Below are positions 9,640 to 17,846 of a stretch of 64,000 nucleotides of DNA, one piece after another. The DNA lies in the NCBI RefSeq assembly GCF_022867885.1, contig NZ_JALIFP010000003.1, positions 124,001-188,000 of the forward strand, read 5' to 3'. This stretch comes from Lederbergia sp. NSJ-179 (lineage in GTDB: Bacteria; Bacillota; Bacilli; Bacillales; Bacillaceae_C). The notes below the pieces were generated by a model. The model had not been told where the DNA came from and did no database searches. It saw only the letters and a list, made by a program, of their open reading frames with translations. The translations under genes and the position numbers were made by a program. The first letter of the stretch is position 1; every line of letters begins with the position of its first letter.

Positions 9640-9789
9640 GTGGTCCGTCTGCTGCTAGAATATTACTACGATCCACGTTACGAACATGCAACTGAGCAAT
9701 ATCCCGAATTGCAAAAAATAACACGGCGTGTACGGCATAAAGAAGAAGCGATTAAGAAAGTTGTCAGCAAAAAGCGGATTACCCATTAG
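9640..9789 (+). pseudogene. Probable C-terminal remnant of mnmH (tRNA 2-selenouridine synthase)
   Basis: An open stretch encodes VVRLLLEYYYDPRYEHATEQ, then YPELQKITRRV and a lysine-rich end. The LLxxYYDPxY pattern is characteristic of the C-terminus of MnmH/SelU. No start codon or upstream rhodanese/P-loop region is present; 9522-9639 may hold more broken sequence of the same gene but I could not align it. The nearby selD remnant supports the call, because SelD supplies selenophosphate to MnmH. Identification rests on remembered family sequence. Confidence 0.5.
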
Positions 9790-9804
9790 GGGTAATCCGC
9801 TTTT
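9769..9804 (+). terminator. Terminator after the mnmH-like remnant
   Basis: Near-perfect stem AAAAGCGGATTACCC / GGGTAATCCGCTTTT around a short loop, ending in TTTT. Being A/T-flanked on both sides, it could also work on the minus strand. Confidence 0.7.
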
Positions 9805-10010
9805 CAGAGCCAATTGCTGAAGTTTCAGAGCCAATTGCTGAAGTTTCAGAGCCAATTGCTGAAGTTTCAGAGCCAATTGCTGAAGTTTCAGAGCCAATTG
9901 CTGAAGTTTCAGAGCCAATTGCTGAAGTTTCAGAGCCAATTGCTGAAGTTTCAGAGCCAATTGCTGAAGTTTCAGAGCCAATTGCTGAAGTTTCAGAGCC
10001 AATTGCTGAA
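9802..10010. repeat. Ten tandem copies of a 21-bp unit
   Basis: The unit TTCAGAGCCAATTGCTGAAG (plus T) is repeated ten times with essentially no divergence. It starts at the foot of a terminator hairpin and ends 30 bp before the stop codon of the DeoR-family gene. Each unit contains the palindromic core CAATTG and TTCAG...CTGAA arms. Reading frames through it only produce a heptapeptide repeat and are not genes. Identical copies suggest recent expansion by slippage. Confidence 0.95.
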
Positions 10011-10039
10011 CTTTCTTTTCTCCGTCCATTATATATTTT

Positions 10040-10801
10040 TTAAACCAGATGAACTTGCACACCTGTTTCTTCCCAGGCGCGCATATCCAATTGTTCGGCT
10101 TCTTTCCCAGTGATGATATCATGTATCTGTTTTGGACTTGCAACAGTATGCAAAGATATACTGCCAATTTTTGTATGATCGGCGACGACAAAAACGTGTT
10201 TAGCTGCCCGTATCATTCCACGCTTAGCTGACACAAGTGCTTCATCAAAGTGAGTAAGCCCTTTTTGATGATGGAGGGCAGGGGTGCCGATAAACGCTTT
10301 ATGAACATGGAGCGTTTGTAGAACCTCATCCGTAATCATCCCATTTAACATATAACTATCGGGAAATAAAATTCCGCCCGTCACGATCACTTTGATTGAG
10401 CGGGCTGAACGCAGAATGGCAGCGATATTAATATCATTTGTAATCACAGTCAAATTCTTTTTGTTAAAAATGGATTTCGCAATATGGACGGTCGTTGTCC
10501 CGGAATCAAGGATAATATTTTCCCCATCCTGAATCATCTCGGCCGCCCGCTTGCCAATCTTTATTTTCTCTTCCAGTTGAACAGGTTCGCGCTCTTGGAA
10601 AGAAGGTTCCGAATGAACCTCATCTTCCATCATGACTCCCCCGTGGGTTCGTTTTAAATGCCCCTCCTTCACAAGTGAAATCAAATCCCTGCGAATGGTT
10701 GCCTCATGAACTTGAAAATGTGTAGCAAGGGTCGATACAGTCGCAACATTATGCTCTTTAAGATACTGTAAAATAGATTGTTGTCTTTCTAATGGCAACA
10801 T
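10040..10801 (-). CDS. DeoR-family transcriptional regulator
   Basis: 253 residues. The N-terminal winged helix (RQQSILQYLKEHNVATVSTL, recognition helix around VHEATIRRDL) and the DeoR C-terminal sensor domain with DSGTTTVHIA (sugar-phosphate binding loop) are both complete. It is divergent from a TarJ-like dehydrogenase across a 242-bp gap, so it probably controls that gene and itself in response to a phosphorylated sugar or polyol. Its stop codon abuts the 21-bp repeat array. Confidence 0.88.
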   Translation of the reverse strand: MLPLERQQSILQYLKEHNVATVSTLATHFQVHEATIRRDLISLVKEGHLKRTHGGVMMEDEVHSEPSFQEREPVQLEEKIKIGKRAAEMIQDGENIILDSGTTTVHIAKSIFNKKNLTVITNDINIAAILRSARSIKVIVTGGILFPDSYMLNGMITDEVLQTLHVHKAFIGTPALHHQKGLTHFDEALVSAKRGMIRAAKHVFVVADHTKIGSISLHTVASPKQIHDIITGKEAEQLDMRAWEETGVQVHLV

Positions 10802-10969
10802 AAGCGTCTCTCCTCAGAATTTTTATTTCTATCTTTCTTTTTATCATAATAGAAAATAAATGAACAGAAAAGAACAAGATTTGAATAGTAGATTTTAAAA
10901 ATCAAGTAAATAAATTTGTTCCATTCATCCTTTTAAATGCGTATTTTTACTCAAATTTGCATTAATGTG

Positions 10970-10999
10970 TTGACTATAACTTTCAAAACTGATTATAAT
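10970..10999 (+). promoter_or_regulatory. Promoter of the TarJ-like gene
   Basis: TTGACT (10970-10975), an 18-bp spacer and TATAAT (10994-10999), 45 bp before the start codon. The following AAAACAAACAA is A-rich, as in some DeoR-family operators, but no clear operator palindrome was seen. Confidence 0.55.
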
Positions 11000-11043
11000 A
11001 TACAAAAGTAAGCAAAAACAAACAATCGACTGGAGGATTTTGC

Positions 11044-12114
11044 ATGAGTGAAATAATTGAATCTAAGGCTTATAGATTAACAGAGCCAGGAAAATTTAAG
11101 GAAACAAGGCTTCAACATAAGCTTCATCACGGGGAAGTTGTCATTCAACCAAGTTTAGCAAGTGTCTGTCACGCAGATATGCGTTATTATACAGGCCAAA
11201 GAAGAGAGAGAGCTTTGAAGGAGAAACTCCCTATGTCATTATTTCATGAAGGGATTGGAGAAGTTGTTCAATCCAAGGATCCATCCCTTACAGTAGGACA
11301 AAAGGTCGTGATTGTTCCAACAATTCCGGGAAGATTACGCCATCATCAACAAGGAGAAGCAACAAAACGAGTTGTGGAAGACAATTATGCTGAAAATAGT
11401 GCTTTCCTTGGAAGCGGTTACGATGGGATAGGACAGAGCCATTTAGTTTTACCAGCGGAAAATGCGATTCCAATTCCAGAGAAAGTACCAGACCGGATTG
11501 CCTTACTGGCGGAATTAAATTCTGTCTCTTTACAAGCCCTTCATCATGTGAGGGATGTTTTACAAGAGGGGAAGGTAGCCGTTTTCGGGGATGGCCCTGT
11601 TGGCTATTTAACGGCCGCAATGCTCCATTTTATGTTTAAAATACCTAAGGAACTCTTAATTGTCTTCGGTGCCGTTCCAGAAAAGTTAGCTCAATTTGAT
11701 TTCTCCACTACCCATCTCGTTCAAGAATTTCCTTTTCAGGACTATAAAGACGTGACGACTGTGATAGAGTGTACAGGTGGACAATTTAGTGAAAGTGCTA
11801 TTAATCAGGCGATTGATTTGATCGAGCCACAAGGGAAGATGGTACTTATGGGGGTTACAGAGGAAAGGGTTCCTATCAATACCCGAGATCTTTTAGAAAA
11901 GGGACTAACTCTTTTTGGCAGCTCCAGAAGTACAGCCAAAGACTTTCAGCAACTAATGGTCGCCTTCCAAAATCCCTCGTACCAACAAGCCTTGGAAAAA
12001 TTATTACCAGAACATAATTATCTTATTAAAGAAGCCGAGGACATGAAAAAGATGATGGATGAAACAGCCGCACACAAAGGCTGGGAAAAAACAATCATGG
12101 CATTTGCGTGGTGA
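11044..12114 (+). CDS. tarJ: TarJ-like ribulose-5-phosphate reductase / MDR dehydrogenase
   Basis: 356 residues of zinc-type medium-chain dehydrogenase. Segments recall TarJ of wall teichoic acid synthesis: LPMSLFHEGIGEVV, SGYDGIGQSHLVL and GLTLFGSSRSTAKDFQ. TarJ reduces ribulose 5-phosphate to ribitol 5-phosphate. Cys and His-Glu zinc ligands (SVCHAD, FHEG) and the GDGPVGYL nucleotide loop are present. An SD (CTGGAGGATTTTGC) precedes the ATG. No TarI cytidylyltransferase is adjacent and the neighbour is a DeoR regulator, so a role in catabolic pentulose or polyol metabolism is also possible. Confidence 0.75.
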   Translation: MSEIIESKAYRLTEPGKFKETRLQHKLHHGEVVIQPSLASVCHADMRYYTGQRRERALKEKLPMSLFHEGIGEVVQSKDPSLTVGQKVVIVPTIPGRLRHHQQGEATKRVVEDNYAENSAFLGSGYDGIGQSHLVLPAENAIPIPEKVPDRIALLAELNSVSLQALHHVRDVLQEGKVAVFGDGPVGYLTAAMLHFMFKIPKELLIVFGAVPEKLAQFDFSTTHLVQEFPFQDYKDVTTVIECTGGQFSESAINQAIDLIEPQGKMVLMGVTEERVPINTRDLLEKGLTLFGSSRSTAKDFQQLMVAFQNPSYQQALEKLLPEHNYLIKEAEDMKKMMDETAAHKGWEKTIMAFAW

Positions 12115-12193
12115 AATAAAGTTTAAATGGCGTTCATAATATATTAGAAATTTTATACCCTTCATAAGGGAGGTCATGCCCATTTTCCTTTTC

Positions 12194-12229
12194 AAAAAAA
12201 GATGCCTTGTCCAGTGAGGATTAAGGCAT
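12194..12229 (-). terminator. Terminator of tRNA-Ser (minus strand)
   Basis: Stem ATGCCTT / AAGGCAT; read on the minus strand it is followed by TTTTTTT. It lies about 20 bp beyond the 3' end of the tRNA-Ser gene. Confidence 0.65.
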
Positions 12230-12249
12230 ACTTTAGTACTTTCGTTAAA

Positions 12250-12339
12250 CGGAGAAGGTGGGATTCGAACCCACGCGACAGTTGCCCGTCCTAACGCATT
12301 TCGAGTGCGTCCCCTTCAGCCGGACTTGGGTACTTCTCC
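12250..12339 (-). tRNA. tRNA-Ser (anticodon CGA)
   Basis: The minus strand gives acceptor arms GGAGAAG / CTTCTCC, an anticodon loop CTCGAAA (anticodon CGA, reading UCG), a long class II variable arm and the T-loop GTTCGAATC. The discriminator is G, as expected for serine. CCA is not encoded. Confidence 0.93.
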
Positions 12340-12350
12340 AAAATAAATAA

Positions 12351-12384
12351 TGGTATTAAGAGGACTTGAACCTCCGCTACCTTC
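12351..12384 (-). pseudogene. tRNA 3'-end fragment
   Basis: On the minus strand, GGAGGTTCAAGTCCTC forms a T-arm and is followed by TTAATACCA, a plausible acceptor 3' strand. The matching 5' acceptor (GGTATTA) and the D and anticodon arms are not found upstream. It lies 11 bp before the 5' end of tRNA-Ser. It is either a decayed tRNA or an attachment-site scar left by an integrated element. Confidence 0.6.
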
Positions 12385-12458
12385 ATGGATGGACTAATGA
12401 CACGATTTATTTTACTACTAAATAGTTGATTTGACAACAACCTAAACAGATTAACATC

Positions 12459-12630
12459 ATTTGGAAGAATTTTATAACGCCCGAAAAAAGCAAAATGAAG
12501 TTCGTTCGGTAGTCAAGACTGGTTTATGAAGCCTAAAATAGCGAAATGAAACCTGTTCGGTAGTCAAGACTGGTTGATGACGCCCGAAAAAAGCGATAAT
12601 TAGATTATTTGGTAGTCATAAAGCGTCATA
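12459..12630. repeat. Imperfect ~51-nt tandem repeats between tRNA genes
   Basis: TTCGGTAGTCAAGACTGGTT occurs at 12505 and again at 12556. Weaker copies begin near 12460 (TTTGGAAGAATTTTATAACG) and at 12608 (TTTGGTAGTCATAAAGCGTC). Between them recur CGCCCGAAAAAAGC and GCGAAATGAA. No ORF of substance is present. Confidence 0.7.
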
Positions 12631-12667
12631 ACTACCGTCAAAGTGCCGTCAAAATCATTTTTTTAAA

Positions 12668-12700
12668 ACAAAAAACGATCCCTAGCTTAACTAGGAATCG
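12668..12700 (-). terminator. Terminator of tRNA-Thr (minus strand)
   Basis: Stem CGATTCCTAG / CTAGGGATCG (one mismatch) around TTAAG. Read on the minus strand it is followed by TTTTTTG. It lies 25 bp past the tRNA-Thr 3' end. Confidence 0.75.
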
Positions 12701-12724
12701 CATAAAATCAATGTTTGTGGAGTA

Positions 12725-12797
12725 TGCTGGCGAGAGGACTCGAACCTCCGACCCCTTCATTACGAGTGAAGTGCACTACCAACTGTGCTACGCCAGC
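12725..12797 (-). tRNA. tRNA-Thr (anticodon CGU)
   Basis: Acceptor arms GCTGGCG / CGCCAGC, anticodon stem CTTCA / TGAAG with loop CTCGTAA (anticodon CGU, reading ACG), T-loop GTTCGAGTC and discriminator A. CCA is not encoded. Confidence 0.95.
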
Positions 12798-12916
12798 ATT
12801 CTATCAACTACATTAAAAATAATAATCCTTTTTTAACTAAAATTCAACAGAAAAGTTGGATTGGTTATTTTTTCAATTAGTATGTTTTCCGAAAAAACTG
12901 GAACCGCAACATTCGC

Positions 12917-13816
12917 TTATTGATTGGTCATCGGCAGTCTTCTGTTTTTAAAAATAAACGAGGCTTGCCCAATGAAGATACCGGCCAATACACAGATGAC
13001 GCCAAACCATTGTAAGAGCGTAACATTCTCGCGCAACACCAATGTTGACAAAATGACAGCCACTGGAAGTTCAGATGCGGACAAGATCGTCCCGAGCCCT
13101 GGTCCGACATGGGGCATACCAATCGAAAAAAGCAGTGGCGGCAACATCACTCCAAAGAAGCCGAGCATAAGCCCATAGGGTACCAAGCCAAGAAGGGTCT
13201 CCCCATGAAAGATAAATACGGGGGGAAACAAGATCATCACCGTACATAAAGCACCCGTTGATAGCAGAGCACTTTTGAAAATAGGGTGAAGTTGATTTCC
13301 AACAGCTCCGCTAACGAGTATAAAGGCGGAAAATGAGCAGGCAGCAAGCATCCCCCAGCCAAATCCTAACCAAGAAAGACTTTTGCCTCCTTCCACTAGT
13401 AACCCTGTTGCAAGGACAGACCCGAAAAGCAGAATCAGAATCGAAATAAGCTTATTCTTGTTCGGTTTTGTTTGATAGAAGATCCACTCCAGCACTGTTC
13501 CAATCCATACAAATTGAAAGAGGAAAATGATGGCGAGAGAGGCATCCACTGTTTGAAGAGATTTATAATAAAAGATACCCGTTAGTCCCATTGGAATTCC
13601 GGACACCACAATCTTAATGAATAGTTTAAAACTGATTTTACTCTTCTTTATGAATAGAGTGAGCACCCAAGTAAAAATCGTTCCAAATAAAAATTGGCTT
13701 CCTGAAACCTCTGCCATCGTAAACCCAGAAGCATAGGCCAGTTTAACAAATGTCGATAAGATCCCATAACAACACCCTCCGAAAAAAACAAGGAGTGCGT
13801 AATGCCATGCCTTCAT
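12917..13816 (-). CDS. EamA/DMT-family transporter
   Basis: 299 residues with about ten helices in two EamA repeats (first about 5-140, second about 155-285). The N-terminus MKAWHYALLVFFGGCCYGIL is usual for drug/metabolite exporters. I chose the ATG at 13816 because GGAGGG lies 7-8 bp upstream; the longer frame (13849) begins before the SD. Substrate unknown. It ends with a short basic tail. Confidence 0.88.
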   Translation of the reverse strand: MKAWHYALLVFFGGCCYGILSTFVKLAYASGFTMAEVSGSQFLFGTIFTWVLTLFIKKSKISFKLFIKIVVSGIPMGLTGIFYYKSLQTVDASLAIIFLFQFVWIGTVLEWIFYQTKPNKNKLISILILLFGSVLATGLLVEGGKSLSWLGFGWGMLAACSFSAFILVSGAVGNQLHPIFKSALLSTGALCTVMILFPPVFIFHGETLLGLVPYGLMLGFFGVMLPPLLFSIGMPHVGPGLGTILSASELPVAVILSTLVLRENVTLLQWFGVICVLAGIFIGQASFIFKNRRLPMTNQ

Positions 13817-13959
13817 CTTCATTCCCTCCTCAAAAATAACAACCAACATTCATTATAAATCACCTAGGTGCCAGGTACCACCCGAATTTTGTCGAAGCTC
13901 TCATAAAATGAATCTTCTCACCTATTTCCTTCGTATGTTTATATATGGAGGTGTTTTGG

Positions 13960-14412
13960 ATGGAACGAACGATTCAGGAGATTCGCACCCTTGATGCTGC
14001 TTTGGATAAGCTTGGATCGGCGGAAGGATTATCGATGTGGGACACGTTTTTGGGAGGTGGACTGATTGTCTCGGCCTTGAAATATTCGGAAGTGAATAGT
14101 TCAGACGATTTGATTCACAGAGCCCAAAGAGCATTACGCCATTTTAAAACAGAATTAATGGATATTCAAAATGTGGCAACCGATTCTCTGACCTTCCAGC
14201 AAAACGATCTGCTGACGATGACGGATGTCTTTTTTGACAATATTTTTTCTGACTGGATGGTTCATACCCAAATTAACGATGCGAAGAAGAATCTGAATGG
14301 GATTCTACAGGAGGTTAGACGGGTTTGTGACCAACTTGCACGGAAAAAGGACGAAATCAACCATCAATTAAAGCAATTAGATATTCAGGAACAAGAAATA
14401 ATCATGTCTTAA
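13960..14412 (+). CDS. Conserved hypothetical helical protein
   Basis: 150 residues beginning MERTIQEIRTLDAALDKLGS after a clear SD (TGGAGGTG), so the longer frame upstream is not needed. It has no signal peptide; it contains a glycine-rich WDTFLGGGLIVSAL stretch and a highly charged C-terminal half predicted to form coiled coil (RRVCDQLARKKDEINHQLKQ). It stands alone between eamA and brnQ. I recognise no family function. Confidence 0.65.
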   Translation: MERTIQEIRTLDAALDKLGSAEGLSMWDTFLGGGLIVSALKYSEVNSSDDLIHRAQRALRHFKTELMDIQNVATDSLTFQQNDLLTMTDVFFDNIFSDWMVHTQINDAKKNLNGILQEVRRVCDQLARKKDEINHQLKQLDIQEQEIIMS

Positions 14413-14545
14413 TTACTTAGATGCTGGGCTGCCCTCCTTATTTTCACTCAATTCGCCATTTGCATGAGCAAGGCAAAGAGGGTAAGATAGGGGTTATGTT
14501 GTTTTATTTTTTGAACGGTAAGTGTCCATCGTAGGGGGAACAGAT

Positions 14546-15886
14546 GTGAAAGAAAGATTGCCATTTTCAGCTTATTTTGTGATAGGGTTTATGTTATTTG
14601 CCCTCTTTTTTGGTGCGGGAAATTTAATCTTTCCGGCGACATTGGGTCAAAATGCAGGAACGAATTTTTGGCCAGCTGTTGGCGGACTTTTGATTACAGG
14701 AATTGGATTACCCTTTCTTGGCATTTTGGCGATGGGGTTTTCTGGTAGTGAAAATTTGCAAGTGTTAGCTTCGCGTGTTCATCCCATTTATGCTGTCATT
14801 TTTACGGTGCTTCTTTATTTTACTATCGGTCCCTTTTTTGCGGCTCCTCGTACAGGAGCGGTTGCCTATGAAATTGGGATTGCCCCGTTTGTAGGGGCAG
14901 AGTCTGCACAAATCGGTATGTTTCTATTTACTCTCCTATTTTTCGGTGTCACCTTAGGGTTCTCCCTATATCCGACAAAGATTGTGGATATAGTCGGCAA
15001 GATTTTATCACCAGCTATCATTCTATTGTTACTGGTCTTATTAATAACGGTAGTCGTGAATCCTTTAGGTCCTTTGCAGGCACCCCAGGGAGAATATGCC
15101 AATTCTCCATTTCCACAGGGTTTTATTGAAGGTTATAACACGATGGATGCTCTTTCCTCCCTTGTATTTGGTATTATTGTTATTAACGTGATTCGGAACA
15201 TGGGTGTCACATCAAAAAAAGGGATTTTAGCGGCTGCGGCAAAAACTGGCTTTGTTTCGATCATCTTTCTCGGCGTAATTTATATAGGAATCGCTTATGT
15301 AGGGGCTGTAGTCACTGAAAAATTTGGCTATTTTGAAACAGGAGGACCGCTATTAAGCCAAGCGACTTCCTATTATTTTGGTACCTTAGGAGCGATACTG
15401 CTTGCAGTGATCATCATTCTGGCTTGTCTCACAACCAGTATTGGTTTAATTACCGCATGCGGCGAGTATTTACATACATTAATTCCGCGGATAAGTTATA
15501 AAGTGTTTGCTGTCTTTTTCTCCCTTTTATCTTTTATCATTGCGAACTTTGGTTTAGAGAATATCATTAAATACTCGGTGCCTGTTTTGATGTTTTTGTA
15601 CCCATTAGCGATTGTATTAATGATTTTAACCTTTGTCTCGCCACTTATTCGCGATTCTCGCTTCGTTTATCAATCGACGATCGCGATTACTTTTCTTATT
15701 AGCAGTATCGACGGCTTAAAAACGTATTGTAAACAGCTTGAACGGCCGTATTACGAATGGATGTCGCCCATTGTCTCTTTTTATGAACAATATCTCCCTT
15801 TTTATAAAGCAGGTCTTGGATGGTTAGTACCAGCGATGATTATGATTCTACTCACTGGAGTAGTCAGTCGATTAAAAATGCGGTAG
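14546..15886 (+). CDS. brnQ: Branched-chain amino acid:cation symporter BrnQ
   Basis: 446 residues, 12 predicted helices. The N-terminal YFVIGFMLFALFFGAGNLIF is the LIVCS family signature. It imports leucine, isoleucine and valine. The GTG at 14546 follows AGGGGG with 8-bp spacing; a GTG at 14522 has no SD. No T-box or other leader is evident in the 130 bp upstream. Length matches B. subtilis BrnQ. Confidence 0.92.
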   Translation: MKERLPFSAYFVIGFMLFALFFGAGNLIFPATLGQNAGTNFWPAVGGLLITGIGLPFLGILAMGFSGSENLQVLASRVHPIYAVIFTVLLYFTIGPFFAAPRTGAVAYEIGIAPFVGAESAQIGMFLFTLLFFGVTLGFSLYPTKIVDIVGKILSPAIILLLLVLLITVVVNPLGPLQAPQGEYANSPFPQGFIEGYNTMDALSSLVFGIIVINVIRNMGVTSKKGILAAAAKTGFVSIIFLGVIYIGIAYVGAVVTEKFGYFETGGPLLSQATSYYFGTLGAILLAVIIILACLTTSIGLITACGEYLHTLIPRISYKVFAVFFSLLSFIIANFGLENIIKYSVPVLMFLYPLAIVLMILTFVSPLIRDSRFVYQSTIAITFLISSIDGLKTYCKQLERPYYEWMSPIVSFYEQYLPFYKAGLGWLVPAMIMILLTGVVSRLKMR

Positions 15887-16143
15887 TGAGATCCTTTGTG
15901 TTCGTGGATCAGCTTGAAGCAGAGAATGTTCATGGTCGTCTTGTACGGTATTTCTTGATTCGTTTCCAAGTGGATCAGACTGAATATGTTGGCTGGGTTG
16001 GTGGCTATTCGCTTGAAGCGGAGGATGAACGAGGAACGACTTGGGATGAGACCTATTCAGACTTTGTTGAATTTGACTCTTTAAGCATCGAAGAGCATAA
16101 GCAACAATTTCTTGAGGGAAAAAACCGTTTTAAAGTAAAATAA
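15886..16143 (+). CDS. Small acidic hypothetical protein overlapping the end of brnQ
   Basis: Read from a GTG that shares a base with the brnQ stop codon (TAGTG), it gives about 85 residues including YVGWVGGYSLEAEDERG and many acidic residues, with coding-like composition. The frame stays open 66 bp further upstream inside brnQ, and no SD is seen. It could be a coupled small gene or the tail of a lost gene. Its stop codon is the first base triplet of a dispersed repeat. Function unknown. Confidence 0.4.
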   Translation: MRSFVFVDQLEAENVHGRLVRYFLIRFQVDQTEYVGWVGGYSLEAEDERGTTWDETYSDFVEFDSLSIEEHKQQFLEGKNRFKVK

Positions 16144-16343
16144 GAAAAGCGCAAGGCGCCCGCCTAATGGATGAACGGCTAAGTTCGCGCCGTCCTGGCG
16201 CAAGCGCCGTTCTGACCAACATCCTGTTGGCCCGCGACAAGCAAATGTTCTGAGACAAAGAAAGGCGTTCTTTGCCTTTCAATGGCGTAGTTTTTGACCT
16301 TGTGCCGATGGCGCCTGGAGCTAGACCTAGCACCAGCCAATTT
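16141..16343 (+). repeat. Dispersed mosaic repeat, copy 2
   Basis: Starts TAAGAAAAGCGCAAGGCGCC on the stop codon of the preceding frame and ends GGCGCCTGGAGCTAGACC then TAGCACCAGCCAA. The interior holds GTTCGCGCCGTCCTGGCGC, CATCCTGTTGGCCCGCGACA and a CAAAGAAAGGCG stem-loop; the first two segments recur in copy 6. Confidence 0.85.
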
Positions 16344-16361
16344 TAATACAAACCTTTGATC

Positions 16362-16407
16362 AGAAGGGACCGTTTCACACTTTTTGAAGCGGTCCCTTCT
16401 TATTTTT
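16362..16407 (+). terminator. Rho-independent terminator
   Basis: AGAAGGGACCGTTTC pairs with GAAGCGGTCCCTTCT and is followed by TATTTTTT. It terminates transcription from brnQ. The next 250 bp (to 16662) hold no ORF; TATAAT near 16565 is a possible -10 for the following operon, but no clear -35 was found. Confidence 0.8.
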
Positions 16408-16662
16408 TGGCGTCAGGAATGAAATGTTAAAAAATCAATGAATACAAATGCGCTGATGATTCGTATAACCATTGTAGGGTTAAAAACTCTTTGATCGTCT
16501 ATATAAATATCTAAGGGGACAGGATGAATATATATTGGAAATCATTAGATTTTCTAAATTGGGTATAATTTATGTATAGAAGTTATCACCATCATGTCCA
16601 CAAGAATATGATTGATACATTATTGTCATCCTAAGATACAAATATAGAAGGGATGAAAGAGA

Positions 16663-17826
16663 ATGAAGAAAATATTATTTTTCCCCTTATTAACGATGCC
16701 GTCTGGACATCACCAGGTAGCAGATACGATTGAAAGTTATTTAAAAAAAAGGAATAGAGATGTCTGTTGTAGAAAGATTGATTTATTAAGTGCCTGGAAT
16801 CCTGTTTTTGAAAGCATGATTACGAAAACTTATTTAGGGTGGATCCATTATTTTCCGAAAACCTACGCATGGACGTATAAAAAAATGGCGCATAATTCTG
16901 GAGAGACCCATGATTTTAAAAAATATTATGATCTTTTATTTTTAAAAAAGATGAAGGCGATTATTTTAGAAGAAAAACCTGATTTAGTCATATGTACGCA
17001 TGCCTTTCCTTCTCATTTCCTGAGTAAATTAAAAAAACAGTATCAATTACCTGTTCCGATTCTGAATGTATATACAGATTTTTTTATTAATGATGTTTGG
17101 GGGATAGAGGGAATTGATTACCACTTCGTGGCGAGTCAAGAAATGAAGAGGAGCTTAGTGACAAGAAAACACGTTCCCGAAGAACGAATTTGGGTTACAG
17201 GCATCCCGATCGGGGAACAATTTTGGGAACGGCGGAATAGAACGATTGTTAGGAAGGAAAAATGGAGGATTCTTGTTTCTGGCGGAAGTGTTGGATTGGG
17301 AGGTATTCTAGACTTCCTAAAGTCAAATTGTATAATGGAAGAAGTTGGTATTGACTATTTCGTCTTATGCGGCAAAAATGAGAAGCTTTATCAACAACTT
17401 GAAAAAGACGCTTCGAAACATATTCATCCGCTTCCCTATATTTCGGACAAAGAGGAAATGAATACCTTATATGAGAGTGTGGATGCGATTATTACAAAGC
17501 CAGGCGGGGTCACGATCAGTGAATCATTGAAAAAAGGGCTTCCTATTTTTATTCACTCTGCCCTGCCAGGTCAGGAAGAAATTAATTTACAGTTTTTAAA
17601 AGAACAAAAACTGGTGGTGGAACTGAATCCTAAACAATCGTTGGAAAGCTCCATTCTATCCTTTTTTCAAGATTCTTATTTAATGGATCAGTTTCAACAT
17701 TCCCTCGAGCTTTATTTAAATCAAATTGAAGCGGGAAGCCCAGCGAATATCGATCATTTGCTTGATTCAATCCTTCAGAAAAGTTATATGGAAAATACTG
17801 TGAAATTGTCTAAAAATCCCGGTTAA
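16663..17826 (+). CDS. MGDG-synthase-type glycosyltransferase (GT28, UgtP-like)
   Basis: 387 residues. The N-terminal acceptor domain has the PSGHHQVADTIESYL motif found in UgtP/MGDG synthases. The C-terminal GT28 domain has SGGSVGLGG and the sugar-nucleotide loop TKPGGVTISESL. The family transfers glucose or galactose from UDP-sugars to diacylglycerol on the inner face of the membrane. SD GGGATG lies upstream of the ATG. It is the first gene of a tight run with DedA and patatin genes, which suggests a lipid-modifying pathway. It is probably a paralogue rather than the main UgtP. Confidence 0.85.
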   Translation: MKKILFFPLLTMPSGHHQVADTIESYLKKRNRDVCCRKIDLLSAWNPVFESMITKTYLGWIHYFPKTYAWTYKKMAHNSGETHDFKKYYDLLFLKKMKAIILEEKPDLVICTHAFPSHFLSKLKKQYQLPVPILNVYTDFFINDVWGIEGIDYHFVASQEMKRSLVTRKHVPEERIWVTGIPIGEQFWERRNRTIVRKEKWRILVSGGSVGLGGILDFLKSNCIMEEVGIDYFVLCGKNEKLYQQLEKDASKHIHPLPYISDKEEMNTLYESVDAIITKPGGVTISESLKKGLPIFIHSALPGQEEINLQFLKEQKLVVELNPKQSLESSILSFFQDSYLMDQFQHSLELYLNQIEAGSPANIDHLLDSILQKSYMENTVKLSKNPG

Positions 17827-17846
17827 TAGAAGGAAGGTAAACATTC

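Noticed and set aside
9814-10113. Plus-strand frame of KFQSQLL repeats, and the minus-strand QQLALKL frame
   Set aside because: Both come only from the 21-bp tandem repeat; no SD, and the repeat is intergenic.
12459-12630. CRISPR array
   Set aside because: The ~51-nt units are diverged over their whole length with no constant repeat/variable spacer pattern.
12609-12836. 75-codon plus-strand frame containing GERTRTSDPFITSEV
   Set aside because: It is the antisense of tRNA-Thr; this string is a well-known artefact of tRNA genes.
13860-13890. Operator at AGGTGCCAGGTACCACC
   Set aside because: This short near-palindrome resembles a scattered intergenic motif of Bacillaceae; nothing ties it to regulation here.
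14413-14545. T-box leader for brnQ
   Set aside because: No T-box sequence (TGGNACC-like), no specifier stem and no terminator were found.
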